From Micromonospora eburnea (GTDB taxonomy: Bacteria > Actinomycetota > Actinomycetes > Mycobacteriales > Micromonosporaceae), in NCBI RefSeq assembly GCF_900090225.1, contig NZ_FMHY01000002.1, forward strand, positions 5,270,001 through 5,334,000: 64,000 bases of DNA, in the 5' to 3' direction. The notes under the pieces were generated by a model. The model was not told the origin of the DNA, did no database searches, and worked only from the letters and a program-made list of their open reading frames with translations. A program made the position numbers and the translations under genes. The first letter of the stretch is position 1; every line of letters starts with the position of its first letter. Shown here one piece after another: positions 50,487 to 58,872 of the stretch.

Positions 50487-52119
50487 AGATCGCCTCCACC
50501 AGCCATTGGCCGGCCTCGACGGCGAGCAGTAGGGCGGCCCCGTCGGCGAGGCAGACCTGGAACCGGGCCCGACGCCGGGCCTCGGCCGGTGCCCACCAGC
50601 GCTCGTCCACCGGCCACGGGCCGGCCCAGCCGACGATCTCGGCCGGCCGGCCGGTGCCGACGACCAGCCGCGCGGGCGCGGCGCTCACCGCCAGCCGGGC
50701 GCTGACCCCGACCGGCTCACCGGCGGCGTCGTGCACGGCGGCGAGGAGCGGGGTCGGCAGCACCACGGCCGGCGCGGGCGGCGGTAGCCGCCCCGGCCAC
50801 GGCGGAACCGCCGCCACCCCACCCGACCGCACCACCCCAGCCTGCGGGGCCGCCTCGTCCGTTGAGCCGGCGGGCAGCGGCGGTGGGCCGGGGCGGGCGG
50901 GCAGCCGTTCGTCGCCCCACGGAACCAGACGCACCTGGTCGGCCGGGGAACGCCCGCCACCGAGCACGGCGGTGACCACCGCCTCGGGGCCGAGGATGCC
51001 CTGCACCCGGCTCAGCGCGCGGTGCGCCCGCTCCCGCTCCTCCCCGGTCTCCCCCCACAGCCCGGGTTGCAGGCCGGCCTGGGCGAGCACCCCGTCCGGC
51101 ACCAGCCGCAACCGGATGATCCCGGCGGTGGGGCGGGCCGGGCGGGTGCCGCCCCGGCCGGTGCCGCCGGAGAGCCACCCGTCCAACTGCCAGCGGACCC
51201 GGTCGGCGATGGCCACGGCGGTGAGCAGGCCGTCGTGCCGCCAGACCCGGTGCAGTTCCTGCCCGTGCGCGGTGACCGCCTCGATGCCGAGCCGGGTGCA
51301 GGCCAGCCCGTACGCGGCGAGCCGCTCGTGCAGCTGCTCGGCCAGCGCCCGGGCGGCGAACGCCGCGGCGTCGACCCGGTCGAGCGGGTCGTCGTACCCG
51401 GCGGTGACCGCCAGGTCGGCCGGCGGCTGTCGGACCGCGAGCGGCCGGTGGTCCCGACCGGCGGCGAGCCGGTGGGCCAGCGCCCCGTCGAAGCCGAACC
51501 GGGCCAGCACGTCGCCGCCGGGCAACGCGGCGAAGTCACCGAGGGTACGCACCCCGAGCCGACGCAGCAGGTCGGCCAGGGCGGGCCGGCCGAGCGCCTC
51601 GACGGGCAGCGCGGCCAGGAACTCCGGGGTCCCGCCGGGCGGCACGATCCGCCCTTCCCGGGCGGCCAGCCCGGCGGCGAAGACCCCGTCGGCGATCCCG
51701 ACCTGGCTCTCCACCGCGCAGCTCTGGGCGACGTGCTCGACGATCCGCTCGGCTGCCGCCTCCTCCCCGCCGAGGTAGCGGGTCGGCCCCCGGGCGGCCA
51801 ACGCGCAGGCCCCGGGGCGGATCACCTCCACCCCGACGGCCACCTCCTCGACGGCGGCCACCACCGGCTCGAACGCCCGGGCGTCCCGGCCCGGGTCGTG
51901 GTCGACGACGGTGAGCTGCGGGCAGCGCCCCTGCGCCTCCCGCTTGCGCAGCCCCCGGCGTACGCCCTCGGCGCGGGCCCGCTCGGAACAGGCGACCACC
52001 CGGTTGGCGTGCAGCACCGCGACCGGCCCGGTGGCGGGCACCCCGTCGACGATCTCGGCGGCGAGGACCGGCCAGTCCGGGCACCAGAGCAGCAGGGTCC
52101 GCACCGGCGTACCGCTCAT
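50479..52119 (-). CDS. imuB: ImuB, inactive Y-family polymerase-like mutasome hub
   Basis: 546 residues. Y-family fold but the catalytic acids are gone: the first-Asp site reads LLLWCPDWPVLAAE instead of DMDAFF, and the SxDE site reads ACALAARGPTRYLGG. Little-finger region and a Pro-rich C-terminal extension follow. ImuB in Mycobacterium binds the beta clamp, ImuA and DnaE2. The RRLGVRTLGDFAALPGGDVLARFG helix-hairpin-helix is clear. Its ATG overlaps a nine-codon micro-ORF that begins at the imuA stop. Confidence 0.93.
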   Translation of the reverse strand: MSGTPVRTLLLWCPDWPVLAAEIVDGVPATGPVAVLHANRVVACSERARAEGVRRGLRKREAQGRCPQLTVVDHDPGRDARAFEPVVAAVEEVAVGVEVIRPGACALAARGPTRYLGGEEAAAERIVEHVAQSCAVESQVGIADGVFAAGLAAREGRIVPPGGTPEFLAALPVEALGRPALADLLRRLGVRTLGDFAALPGGDVLARFGFDGALAHRLAAGRDHRPLAVRQPPADLAVTAGYDDPLDRVDAAAFAARALAEQLHERLAAYGLACTRLGIEAVTAHGQELHRVWRHDGLLTAVAIADRVRWQLDGWLSGGTGRGGTRPARPTAGIIRLRLVPDGVLAQAGLQPGLWGETGEERERAHRALSRVQGILGPEAVVTAVLGGGRSPADQVRLVPWGDERLPARPGPPPLPAGSTDEAAPQAGVVRSGGVAAVPPWPGRLPPPAPAVVLPTPLLAAVHDAAGEPVGVSARLAVSAAPARLVVGTGRPAEIVGWAGPWPVDERWWAPAEARRRARFQVCLADGAALLLAVEAGQWLVEAIYD

Positions 52120-52145
52120 GCGGCCACCTCGCTCCGCTCACTCAT
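52116..52145 (-). other. Putative bridging micro-ORF between imuA and imuB (9 codons)
   Basis: ATG overlapping the imuA TGA opens MSERSEVAA, and its TGA overlaps the imuB ATG. It is a clear SER-repeat unit and fills the 22-base gap exactly. Confidence 0.45.
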
Positions 52146-52906
52146 GCCGGGCCGACCACGGTGCGGGACCGGGCAGCCGGGGCGGACGACGCCACCACCC
52201 GGAGCCGGGGTGGGACGGCGCGGGCGGCGGCGCCGGCCGCCCGGGGGATGACGCGGGTCAACTCGTCGCCGGGCAACCAGACCTTGATCTCCTTGGGGCG
52301 GGCGGCCGCGCCCCGCCCGCGCGCCGAGACGGTCACCTCTCGCCGGCGCAGCCGCCCCCGGCCCGGCCCGAGCCCCTCCCAGACCCCCCGGACCACCCGC
52401 AGCGTGACGTCCGCGCCGTCCCACCGGCCGTACGGGACGAGCACGCTGCCGCGCTGCCGGGCCCGGGCGGCCAGCCGGTCGGCGACGGAGGCGGAGACCG
52501 TGGCCGGTACGGCGGTGACCACCACGTCGACGCCGTCGATGAGCGCGGCGACGACGGTGGGCCACTCGGGCCCGGGATGCGGCACCAGGGCGAGCCGGTC
52601 CAGGGCGATCCCGGCCTCGGCCGCCGCACCGGCTCCGAAGGTGGGCACCCCGACCACGGCGCACCACGAGCCGGCCCGGGACGCCTCGGCGAGCAGGGCG
52701 AGGATCAGCGACGTCCCGCCGCTGTGCCGGGGCTGCCCCGCGCCGACCGCGATGGTGCTGCCGCGTCGCAGCCCACGGTGGGGCAGCAGCCCGGTCAGCT
52801 CGGGCCGGACGGGTAGCACCCGGTGGCCGCCCGCCGGGTCGGGCGCGCTCGCCGGCCGTACCAGCTCGGCCAGTGCGGCGGAACCAACCACCATGCGGCC
52901 CGCCAT
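52142..52906 (-). CDS. imuA: ImuA-like RecA-fold mutasome protein
   Basis: 254 residues. RecA-like fold but the Walker A loop is degenerate (IAVGAGQPRHSGGTSLILALL), fitting the ImuA' branch of actinobacteria rather than SulA/RecA. VDVVVTAVPATVSASVADRLAARARQRGSVLVPYGRW is the Walker B and following strand. The C-terminus is basic and may bind ImuB. ATG follows GGGGGTAGGTCCGG; a second ATG four codons in is possible. Confidence 0.88.
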   Translation of the reverse strand: MAGRMVVGSAALAELVRPASAPDPAGGHRVLPVRPELTGLLPHRGLRRGSTIAVGAGQPRHSGGTSLILALLAEASRAGSWCAVVGVPTFGAGAAAEAGIALDRLALVPHPGPEWPTVVAALIDGVDVVVTAVPATVSASVADRLAARARQRGSVLVPYGRWDGADVTLRVVRGVWEGLGPGRGRLRRREVTVSARGRGAAARPKEIKVWLPGDELTRVIPRAAGAAARAVPPRLRVVASSAPAARSRTVVGPA

Positions 52907-53005
52907 CCGGACCTACCCCCCTGTCGGGTGTCGCCCACGGGTACCGATCCGTGGTGCTGCTGCTGAATTTCCGCGTGCGGCGGCCGCCGCCGGATCGGGC
53001 ACGAC

Positions 53006-53044
53006 ACGTCCGGCCACCCGCCTCCCCGCCGGGTGGCCGGACGT
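53006..53044 (-). terminator. Hairpin between the HEPN gene and imuA
   Basis: A perfect 14-bp stem (53006-53019 with 53031-53044) starts 10 bases after the HEPN-gene stop, with an 11-base loop and no U tract. It may reduce readthrough into imuA. The rest of the 148-base gap shows only the imuA ribosome-binding site. Confidence 0.55.
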
Positions 53045-53054
53045 CGTCGCCCGG

Positions 53055-53552
53055 TCAGGCGGCGGCCGCTCCGGGTCGCGGCGTGATGTCAGACGCGCCG
53101 CGTCGGAGTGACGGAAACAGACCGCCGAGCGGCGGTTGCAGGCCGAGGGCGGTCTCCACCACGGCCACGAACTGCTCGGCGGCGCGGAGCAGGTCGTCGG
53201 CCTCCCGGGCGGTGACCACCCGGGGGATGCCGGCCTCGGCGGCGGCCCGCTTACCCGCCCCGGCGGCGAAGTAGCCGGCCCACTCGTCGAGCTCGGGGGC
53301 GACGGCGGCGAGCAGGACCCAGACGCTGGTGATCCGGCTGCGTCGGGCGGGCGTGGGGCGGGCCCGGGCGGCGAGCAGGGCGGCGGCGGCGCGCAGCGCC
53401 GCGAGGTGGGCGGCGGCGTACCGGAGGCCGTCGGGGCGGGTCCGGGCCGCCTCGGCCAGCCCGTGGCGGGCCACCACGAGCAGTTGGGCGGGGGTGCGGT
53501 GCGGCAGCACGTGCGCGGGCACCGTCGGTGCCTGGGCCGGACTGGTCGACAT
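53055..53552 (-). CDS. SAV_6107-like HEPN domain protein
   Basis: 165 residues, all alpha-helical: LLVVARHGLAEAARTRPDGLRYAAAHLAALRAAAALLAARARP, VWVLLAAVAPELDEWAGYFAAGAGKRAAAEAG and DDLLRAAEQFVAVVETAL. The pattern fits the HEPN family named for S. avermitilis SAV_6107, known to stand beside imuA-imuB-dnaE2 in actinomycetes. ATG follows GGAGGAGAGACC. An SOS box lies 278 bases upstream and a hairpin-rich leader between. It may regulate or fold with the mutasome; activity is unknown. Confidence 0.85.
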   Translation of the reverse strand: MSTSPAQAPTVPAHVLPHRTPAQLLVVARHGLAEAARTRPDGLRYAAAHLAALRAAAALLAARARPTPARRSRITSVWVLLAAVAPELDEWAGYFAAGAGKRAAAEAGIPRVVTAREADDLLRAAEQFVAVVETALGLQPPLGGLFPSLRRGASDITPRPGAAAA

Positions 53553-53609
53553 GGTCTCTCCTCCGCATGGGCCGGGGCGGGTGGTGCGGAGGAAGACGCA
53601 CCGGGTGGG

Positions 53610-53771
53610 GCCGGCCGGGTGTGGACGCTTCCCCACACCACACCCGGCCGGCGTACCGGCGGGTCCGTCGCCCGCCGCCCGGGGGTCGTGGGCGGCGGGC
53701 GACGATCCTGCCTGACGGGCCCGGACTCGCGACTGTCCGGAGCCCCGGTGCGGTCCGCGGAACCGCACCGG
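53610..53771 (-). other. Hairpin-rich leader of the HEPN-mutasome operon
   Basis: Four perfect hairpins stand in a row: 15 bp (53610-53624/53638-53652), 14 bp (53667-53680/53690-53703), 6 bp (53721-53726/53735-53740) and 10 bp (53745-53754/53762-53771). This occupies nearly all of the leader between the SOS box and the HEPN ATG. The gene-free stretch 53553-54021 otherwise holds only the SOS box and no ORF I trust. Confidence 0.7.
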
Positions 53772-53829
53772 CTCGGGAGCCGGCGCCGCGAAACACCGCT
53801 CCCGACGTTGGAACGAGCGTACGACTGAA

Positions 53830-53845
53830 TCGAACACTCGTTCTA
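53830..53845. promoter_or_regulatory. LexA (SOS) box
   Basis: TCGAACACTCGTTCTA matches the actinobacterial/Bacillus SOS operator pattern GAAC-N4-GTTC with both flanking T/A bases. It lies upstream of the HEPN-imuA-imuB-dnaE2 operon on the minus strand. A divergent membrane-reductase gene starts about 210 bases the other way and could also be affected. Confidence 0.75.
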
Positions 53846-54021
53846 ACTACCCTGACAGTACACCCCTCCCCCGACGAAAATGCAACGTGTGCCCCGGCCG
53901 GCGCGCCGATCCGCCGTCCGGCCGGCGAGTCGGCGGCGACACCCCACCGGCCGGAGGATTCTCAGGTGGCGCACAGCATCGGCAAAGCCAACGCCGAGTT
54001 CCCCGGCCCAGGGTGGACGCC

Positions 54022-54060
54022 ATGAACGCCGCCAGCCGTACCGAGGGGACCGCCCGGTGA
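54022..54060 (+). other. Short upstream ORF coupled to the ferric-reductase gene (12 codons)
   Basis: MNAASRTEGTAR with an AGGGTGG ribosome-binding site; its TGA overlaps the GTG of the reductase gene. It could be a leader peptide or a coupling device. Confidence 0.35.
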
Positions 54061-55454
54061 CCGCCGCCGTCGCCGACCAGCGGGCCGTACGCCGCGCCCG
54101 GCCGGTGGCTCCCGCCTGGTGGACCGACGTTGCCGGCAGCGCCGCGGTGCTCAGCCTGCTGGCCGTCACCGCCCTCTGGACCGCCGACCGGGGAGTGCAG
54201 GAGCTGCTGGCCGGCCCCGCCACCGGTCTCACCTCGCTCGGCCGGCTCGCCGGCCTGGTCAGCGCCGACCTGATGCTCGTCCAGGTGGCGCTGATGGCCC
54301 GGGTGCCGCTGGTCGAGCGGAGCTTCGGCCAGGACCGGATCGCCCGCTGGCACCGGCTGGCCGGCTTCACCTCCGTCAACCTGCTCCTCGCCCACGTGGC
54401 ACTGACCACCCTCGGGTACGCCGGCACCGCCCGGCAGGGCGTGCTGGCCGAGACCTGGGACCTGGTCGTCACGTACCCCGGGATGCTGCTGGCCACCGCG
54501 GCGCTGGCACTGCTGGTGCTGGTGGCGGTGACCTCGGTCCGGGCGGCCCGGCGCCGGCTGCGCTACGAGTCCTGGCACCTGCTGCACCTGTACGCGTACC
54601 TCGGCGTCGCGCTGGCGCTGCCGCACCAGCTCTGGACCGGCGCCGACTTCGTCGGCTCGGCGGCCGCCCGCGCCTACTGGTGGACGGTCTACCTGCTGAC
54701 GCTGGCCAGCGTGCTGGTCTACCGGCTCGGGCTGCCCGCCTGGCGCTCGCTGCGGCACCGGGTCGAGGTGGCCGCGGTGGTCCCCGAGGCCCCCGGGATC
54801 ACCTCGGTCTGGCTGCGCGGACGCGACCTGCACCGGCTGCCCGTCCGGGCCGGGCAGTTCCTCCTCTGGCGGTTCCTGGACGGTCCCGGCTGGTCCCGGG
54901 CGCACCCGTACTCGCTGTCGGCGCCGCCGAACCGGGACCTGATGCGGATCACCGTCAAGGACCTCGGCGACGGCAGCGCCCGGGTGGCCACGCTGCGCCC
55001 CGGCACGAGGGTGCTGGTCGAGGGCCCGTACGGGCGGCTGACCGGGGAGCGCTGGCGCGGCGGCGGGATCACCATGTTCGCCTGCGGGGTCGGGATCACC
55101 CCGCTGCTGGCGCTGCTCTGGGAGCTGCCGTACGCCCCGGGGCAGGCGGTGCTGCTCTACCGCGCGCGTACCCCCGAGGACCTGGCCTTCCGGGCGGAGT
55201 TGGACCGGCTCGCCGCGGAACGCGGGCTGGTCGTGCACCACCTGGTCGGCCCGCGGGCGCGGCGCCCGTCCTGGCTGCCGGCGTACGCCGAGGGGATGTC
55301 CGACGCGGAGGCCCTGCGCCGGCTCTCCCCCGGTGTCGCCGCGCACGACGTCTTCCTCTGCGGCCCGGACGGCTGGGTCGACGCCGCCCGCGCCGCCGCC
55401 CGCGCCGCCGGGGTCCCCGACGCGCACGTCCATCACGAAAGCTTCGCCTGGTGA
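54057..55454 (+). CDS. Ferric-reductase-like transmembrane ferredoxin reductase
   Basis: 465 residues. Six membrane helices with His pairs (RIARWHRLAGFTSVNLLLAHVALTT and YESWHLLHLYAYLGVALALPHQ) that probably bind haem, then a cytoplasmic FNR module: FAD motif RAHPYSLSAPPNRD, NAD(P) motif FACGVGITPLLALLWE and C-terminal FLCGPDGW. It likely passes electrons from NAD(P)H across the membrane. GTG at 54057 overlaps the short upstream ORF. Followed at once by an FMN-binding protein and ApbE, its probable outside acceptor and maturation enzyme. Confidence 0.92.
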   Translation: MTAAVADQRAVRRARPVAPAWWTDVAGSAAVLSLLAVTALWTADRGVQELLAGPATGLTSLGRLAGLVSADLMLVQVALMARVPLVERSFGQDRIARWHRLAGFTSVNLLLAHVALTTLGYAGTARQGVLAETWDLVVTYPGMLLATAALALLVLVAVTSVRAARRRLRYESWHLLHLYAYLGVALALPHQLWTGADFVGSAAARAYWWTVYLLTLASVLVYRLGLPAWRSLRHRVEVAAVVPEAPGITSVWLRGRDLHRLPVRAGQFLLWRFLDGPGWSRAHPYSLSAPPNRDLMRITVKDLGDGSARVATLRPGTRVLVEGPYGRLTGERWRGGGITMFACGVGITPLLALLWELPYAPGQAVLLYRARTPEDLAFRAELDRLAAERGLVVHHLVGPRARRPSWLPAYAEGMSDAEALRRLSPGVAAHDVFLCGPDGWVDAARAAARAAGVPDAHVHHESFAW

Positions 55455-55480
55455 CAGGCACGAACCCACAAGGAGGATCC

Positions 55481-55960
55481 GTGCGCCGGATCACCCTCTG
55501 GCTGCTCTCCACCGTGGCCGTCGTGGTGCTGCTGTTCAGCTACAAGACCAGCACCATGGGTCCGGGCGGGGAGACCAGCGCGATCGCCGACGGCTCGGCC
55601 GGCAGTTCCTGGACCGGCACGGGCGACGGCTCCACCGCAGGCTCCACCGGGTCGGGCCCGTCGGGCGGGCCGTCCAACGGCGACGGCACGGCCACCGGGT
55701 CGGTGGCGCAGACCCGGTGGGGGCCGGTGCAGGTGAAGATCACCGTCTCCGGCGGGAGGATCACCGACGTCCGCGCCGTGCAGGTGCCGGACGGCAACCG
55801 CCGGGACCGGGAGATCAACGACTACGCGGTGCCGATCCTGGGGCAGGAGGCACTGGCCGCGCAGAGCGCCCGGATCGACACCGTCTCCGGCGCGACCGTC
55901 ACCAGTGACGGCTACCGCGAGTCCCTCCAGTCCGCGATCGACGCGGCGCACCTGAAGTGA
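55481..55960 (+). CDS. FMN-binding-domain exported protein
   Basis: 159 residues. A signal anchor (RRITLWLLSTVAVVVLLFSYKT), a Gly/Ser/Thr-rich linker and an FMN-binding domain with DTVSGATVTSDGYRESL: the Thr in SGAT-x-T/S is the residue that ApbE links to FMN. GTG follows AGGAGGATCC; a GTG overlapping the reductase stop (55451) is in frame and could add ten residues. The stop overlaps the apbE start (GTGA). Confidence 0.92.
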   Translation: MRRITLWLLSTVAVVVLLFSYKTSTMGPGGETSAIADGSAGSSWTGTGDGSTAGSTGSGPSGGPSNGDGTATGSVAQTRWGPVQVKITVSGGRITDVRAVQVPDGNRRDREINDYAVPILGQEALAAQSARIDTVSGATVTSDGYRESLQSAIDAAHLK

Positions 55961-56787
55961 GCGGGGTGGCGGCGATGAACCTGGCGACGGAGCCGGACCG
56001 GCGGGCCTGGGTGGTGCAGGTGATGGGGCTGCCGGTCAGCGTGCACCTGCGTGGGCCCGGGGTGCGCACCGACGCGGTGGCGGAACGGGTGGAGCAGGTC
56101 TTCGCCGAGCTGGGCGAGATGGACGCGGTGTTCAGCACGTACCGGCCGGAGAGCGTGCTGGGCCGGCTCGGCGGCGCGCTGCCCGACCCGGCCACCGCCG
56201 AGCCGGTGGTGCGCGAGGTGGTGACGCTCTGCGAGCTGGCCCGGACCCGTACCGGCGGATGGTTCGACGCCCGGCGGCTGCCGCTGCCCGGCGGCGGCCT
56301 CGGCTTCGACCCGTCCGGGCTGGTCAAGGGGTGGGCGGTGGAGCGGGCCGCGCGGTGGCTGACCGACCTGCCCGACCACGACCTCTGCCTCAACGCCGGC
56401 GGGGACGTGCTGCTGCGCACCGCGCCGGGCCGGCCGGCCTGGCGGGTCGGGATCGAGGACCCCGGCCACCCCGAGCGGCTGCTCGACGTCGTCGAGCGGG
56501 CGCACGGCGCGGTCGCCACCTCGGGCACCGCGCGGCGCGGCGCGCACATCACCGACCCGCGCGCGGGCCGGCCCGCCGAGGCCGTCCGGTCGGTCACCGT
56601 GGTCGGCCCCGAGCTGCTCTGGGCCGACGTGTACGCGACCGCGGCCGTCGCCCGTGGCGCGGACGCGCTCGACTGGCTGGCCACCCTGGACGGGTACGCG
56701 GCCCTGCTGGTGGACGCCGCCGGCCGGGTCCGGGCCACCCCTGACTGGCCCGGCTCCCGGCCAGCCGTTCAGACCCGGGCGAGGTAG
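55957..56787 (+). CDS. apbE: FAD:protein FMN transferase
   Basis: 276 residues. Family marks are VFSTYRPESVLGRL, GGWFDARRLPLPGGGLGFDPSGLVKGWAVERAARWL, NAGGDVLLRTA, VATSGTARRGAHITDPRAG and VVGPELLWADVYATAA (Mg site). It covalently flavinylates the neighbour's Thr. No lipoprotein signal is visible, so the reaction may occur inside the cell before export, or the N-terminus is unusual. The start overlaps the FMN-protein stop; its end overlaps the convergent monooxygenase by 19 bases. Confidence 0.94.
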   Translation: MSGVAAMNLATEPDRRAWVVQVMGLPVSVHLRGPGVRTDAVAERVEQVFAELGEMDAVFSTYRPESVLGRLGGALPDPATAEPVVREVVTLCELARTRTGGWFDARRLPLPGGGLGFDPSGLVKGWAVERAARWLTDLPDHDLCLNAGGDVLLRTAPGRPAWRVGIEDPGHPERLLDVVERAHGAVATSGTARRGAHITDPRAGRPAEAVRSVTVVGPELLWADVYATAAVARGADALDWLATLDGYAALLVDAAGRVRATPDWPGSRPAVQTRAR

Positions 56788-57959
56788 TCGGGCAGGCCGG
56801 CATCGGTGGCCAGCGCGCCCGTGCCGCGGACCATCATCGCCTGGACCGGCCGGGTGGCCAGCAGCCGGTCGCGCAGCCACAGGCCCCACCCGCTGGCCGG
56901 GGCGAGGAAGTGGCCGGGGTTGGCGCCGCGCTGCCAGCGGGACGCGTACCCGCGCATCCGCCGCTCGTACGCGGGCAGCGCCACCCGGGGATCCCCGCCG
57001 GCCAGGGCCAGCTCGCCGGCGAGCGCGTACGCCCCGACGACGCCGGTGCCGACCCCCATCCCGCCGAGGGTCACCCCCCACGCCGCGTCGCCGAGCAGCA
57101 CGCTCCGATCGGTGTGCCAGCGGGGTACGCGGACCCGCGCGATGGCGTCGAAGTAGAGCTCCGGCACGGCGCGCAGGCCGGCCAGCAGGTGCGGCACGTG
57201 CCAGCCCAGCCCGGCGAAGGCGTCGGTGATCAGCGCCTTCTGCCGGTCGAGGTCGAGCCGGTCGTGATCCTGCCGGGGCGAGGCGAAGACGACGAGGGCG
57301 CCCGCCCGGTCCGGGTCGCGCTGGTCGGCGGAGACGCTGGCCATCCGCCCGGGCACGTTGTACTGCCGGGGGACGACGTCGAAGCCGCGGTCGTTGGGCA
57401 GGTCCCAGCCGGCCAGGTGGTAGCCGAGGTGGGTGACGTACGCGGACTCCGGGCCGAGCACGAGCCGGCGTACGCCGGAGTGCATCCCGTCCGCGCCGAC
57501 CACCAGGTCGACGGTGCGGGAGCCGGCCCGGGCGAGGTCGACGTGCACCCCGTCGGCGGCCTCGGTGAGCGCGACGATCCGGTCCCCGAACAGGTACTCG
57601 ACCCGGTCGGCGCCGCGCTCGTACAGGATCCGGGACAGGTCCCGGCGGCGGACCTCCAGCTCTCCGCCGGCGAACTCGGCCGGCAGTCGGAAGAGCTCCC
57701 GGCCGTGCTCGTCCACCCGGCTCATCGCGCCGGCGTGGGTCTGCACCGCGCGCAGTTCGTCGAGCACGCCCATGGCGGCCAGCACGCCGAGGTGGGTCGG
57801 CCCCCGGAAGTCGACGGCGAAGCCGCTGGTCCGCAGGGCGGGGGCGACCTCGACGACGGTGACCTCGGCCCCGTAGCGGGCCAGCCACCAGGCCACCGCC
57901 GGGCCGGCGACCCCGGCGCCGGAGACGAGCACGCGTGTACCGCGCAGCGGAAGAGACAT
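56769..57959 (-). CDS. FAD-dependent monooxygenase (PHBH/TetX fold)
   Basis: 396 residues. Dinucleotide fold RVLVSGAGVAGPAVAWWLARYGAEVTVVE, VVGADGMHSGVRRLV (DG motif) and SVLLGDAAWGVTLGGMGVGTGVVGAYALAGEL (GD motif). Aromatic hydroxylase fold; drug inactivation or catabolism is possible but undetermined. ATG follows GGGGGAAATC. It is divergent from a TetR-type regulator with a palindrome in the shared promoter, the usual arrangement for ligand-induced monooxygenases. Confidence 0.92.
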   Translation of the reverse strand: MSLPLRGTRVLVSGAGVAGPAVAWWLARYGAEVTVVEVAPALRTSGFAVDFRGPTHLGVLAAMGVLDELRAVQTHAGAMSRVDEHGRELFRLPAEFAGGELEVRRRDLSRILYERGADRVEYLFGDRIVALTEAADGVHVDLARAGSRTVDLVVGADGMHSGVRRLVLGPESAYVTHLGYHLAGWDLPNDRGFDVVPRQYNVPGRMASVSADQRDPDRAGALVVFASPRQDHDRLDLDRQKALITDAFAGLGWHVPHLLAGLRAVPELYFDAIARVRVPRWHTDRSVLLGDAAWGVTLGGMGVGTGVVGAYALAGELALAGGDPRVALPAYERRMRGYASRWQRGANPGHFLAPASGWGLWLRDRLLATRPVQAMMVRGTGALATDAGLPDYLARV

Positions 57960-57975
57960 GATTTCCCCCGATCAA

Positions 57976-58016
57976 AAACTGTGTCCGTCGGATACAGAGT
58001 ACGATAGACACAGTTT
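57976..58016. promoter_or_regulatory. TetR-type operator in the divergent promoter
   Basis: AAACTGTGTC (57976-57985) and GACACAGTTT (58007-58016) are perfect inverted arms with 21 bases between. The region is the most AT-rich in this part and lies between the monooxygenase and regulator starts. Confidence 0.7.
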
Positions 58017-58035
58017 CGGCCCGGAGACAAGCGGG

Positions 58036-58872
58036 GTGATCGTGGAGACCGGTGACGCGGACCAGCGGCGGCTGTACGAGCTGTTGTGGAACCCGCCCGG
58101 CGGGCCCCGGCGCGGGCCCCGCCCCACCCTGACGCTGGCCGCGATCGCCCGGGCCGGCATCACCATCGCCGACACCGACGGGCTCGACGGGCTGACCATG
58201 CAGCGGGTGGCCGAGTCGCTGGACGTCACCAAGATGGCGCTGTACCGGTACGTGCCCGGCAAGGCCGAGCTGGTCGCGCTGATGCTGGAGGCGGCGATGG
58301 GGGAACCACCCCCACCGCCGCAGGGCACCGACTGGCGCGGCCAGCTCGACGACTGGGCCCGGCAGTTGTTCGACCGGTTCCGCCGCCACCCGTGGGCCCA
58401 CACGGCGACCATCGGTCCCCGGATTCCCGGCCCCAACGAGCTGGCCTGGCTGGAACGGGTCGTCACCGCCCTCGCCGGCACCGGGCTGACCGGCGACGAA
58501 CAGCTCGACGTCGCGGTGCTGCTGGTCGGGCACGCCCGCAACCTGGCCCAGCACACGGCGTCCCCCACCGGCGCCCCGGGACCCACCCAGGAGGCCGGCT
58601 TCGCCGCGCTGCTCCGAGGCCGGGAGGAGCGCTTCCCGGCGCTCACCGCCGCCCTGCGCTCGGCCCGACACGACAGCGACCAGGCCCTCGACTTCGGCCT
58701 CGCCCGCATCCTCGACGGCATCCAGGCCCTCATCACCGCCCGCGCCGCCGGCCCCCACCCCGTCGATCAGGAAGTTGTTGCCGCGACACGCCGGGGACGA
58801 GGGCGACAGCTTCATGATCGACGTACGGAGGGTGGGCCGGACCGGCGGGACGAGGCGGGGCAGGGAGAATGA
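58036..58872 (+). CDS. TetR/AcrR-family regulator
   Basis: 278 residues. N-terminal HTH: LTLAAIARAGITIADTDGLDGLTMQRVAESLDVTKMALYRYVPGKAELVALML, the TetR recognition helix ending MALYRYV. The C-terminal ligand domain resembles TetR_C-like regulators of drug-modifying genes. GTG at 58036 is preceded by GGAGACAAGCGG; another GTG two codons later is possible. Likely represses the divergent monooxygenase. Its stop overlaps the next ATG. Confidence 0.92.
   Translation: MIVETGDADQRRLYELLWNPPGGPRRGPRPTLTLAAIARAGITIADTDGLDGLTMQRVAESLDVTKMALYRYVPGKAELVALMLEAAMGEPPPPPQGTDWRGQLDDWARQLFDRFRRHPWAHTATIGPRIPGPNELAWLERVVTALAGTGLTGDEQLDVAVLLVGHARNLAQHTASPTGAPGPTQEAGFAALLRGREERFPALTAALRSARHDSDQALDFGLARILDGIQALITARAAGPHPVDQEVVAATRRGRGRQLHDRRTEGGPDRRDEAGQGE

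Noticed and set aside
52795..53007. Minus-strand GTG frame upstream of imuA starting MSCPIRRRPP
   Set aside because: It overlaps imuA for most of its length in another frame and has no ribosome-binding site; the imuA start is well supported.
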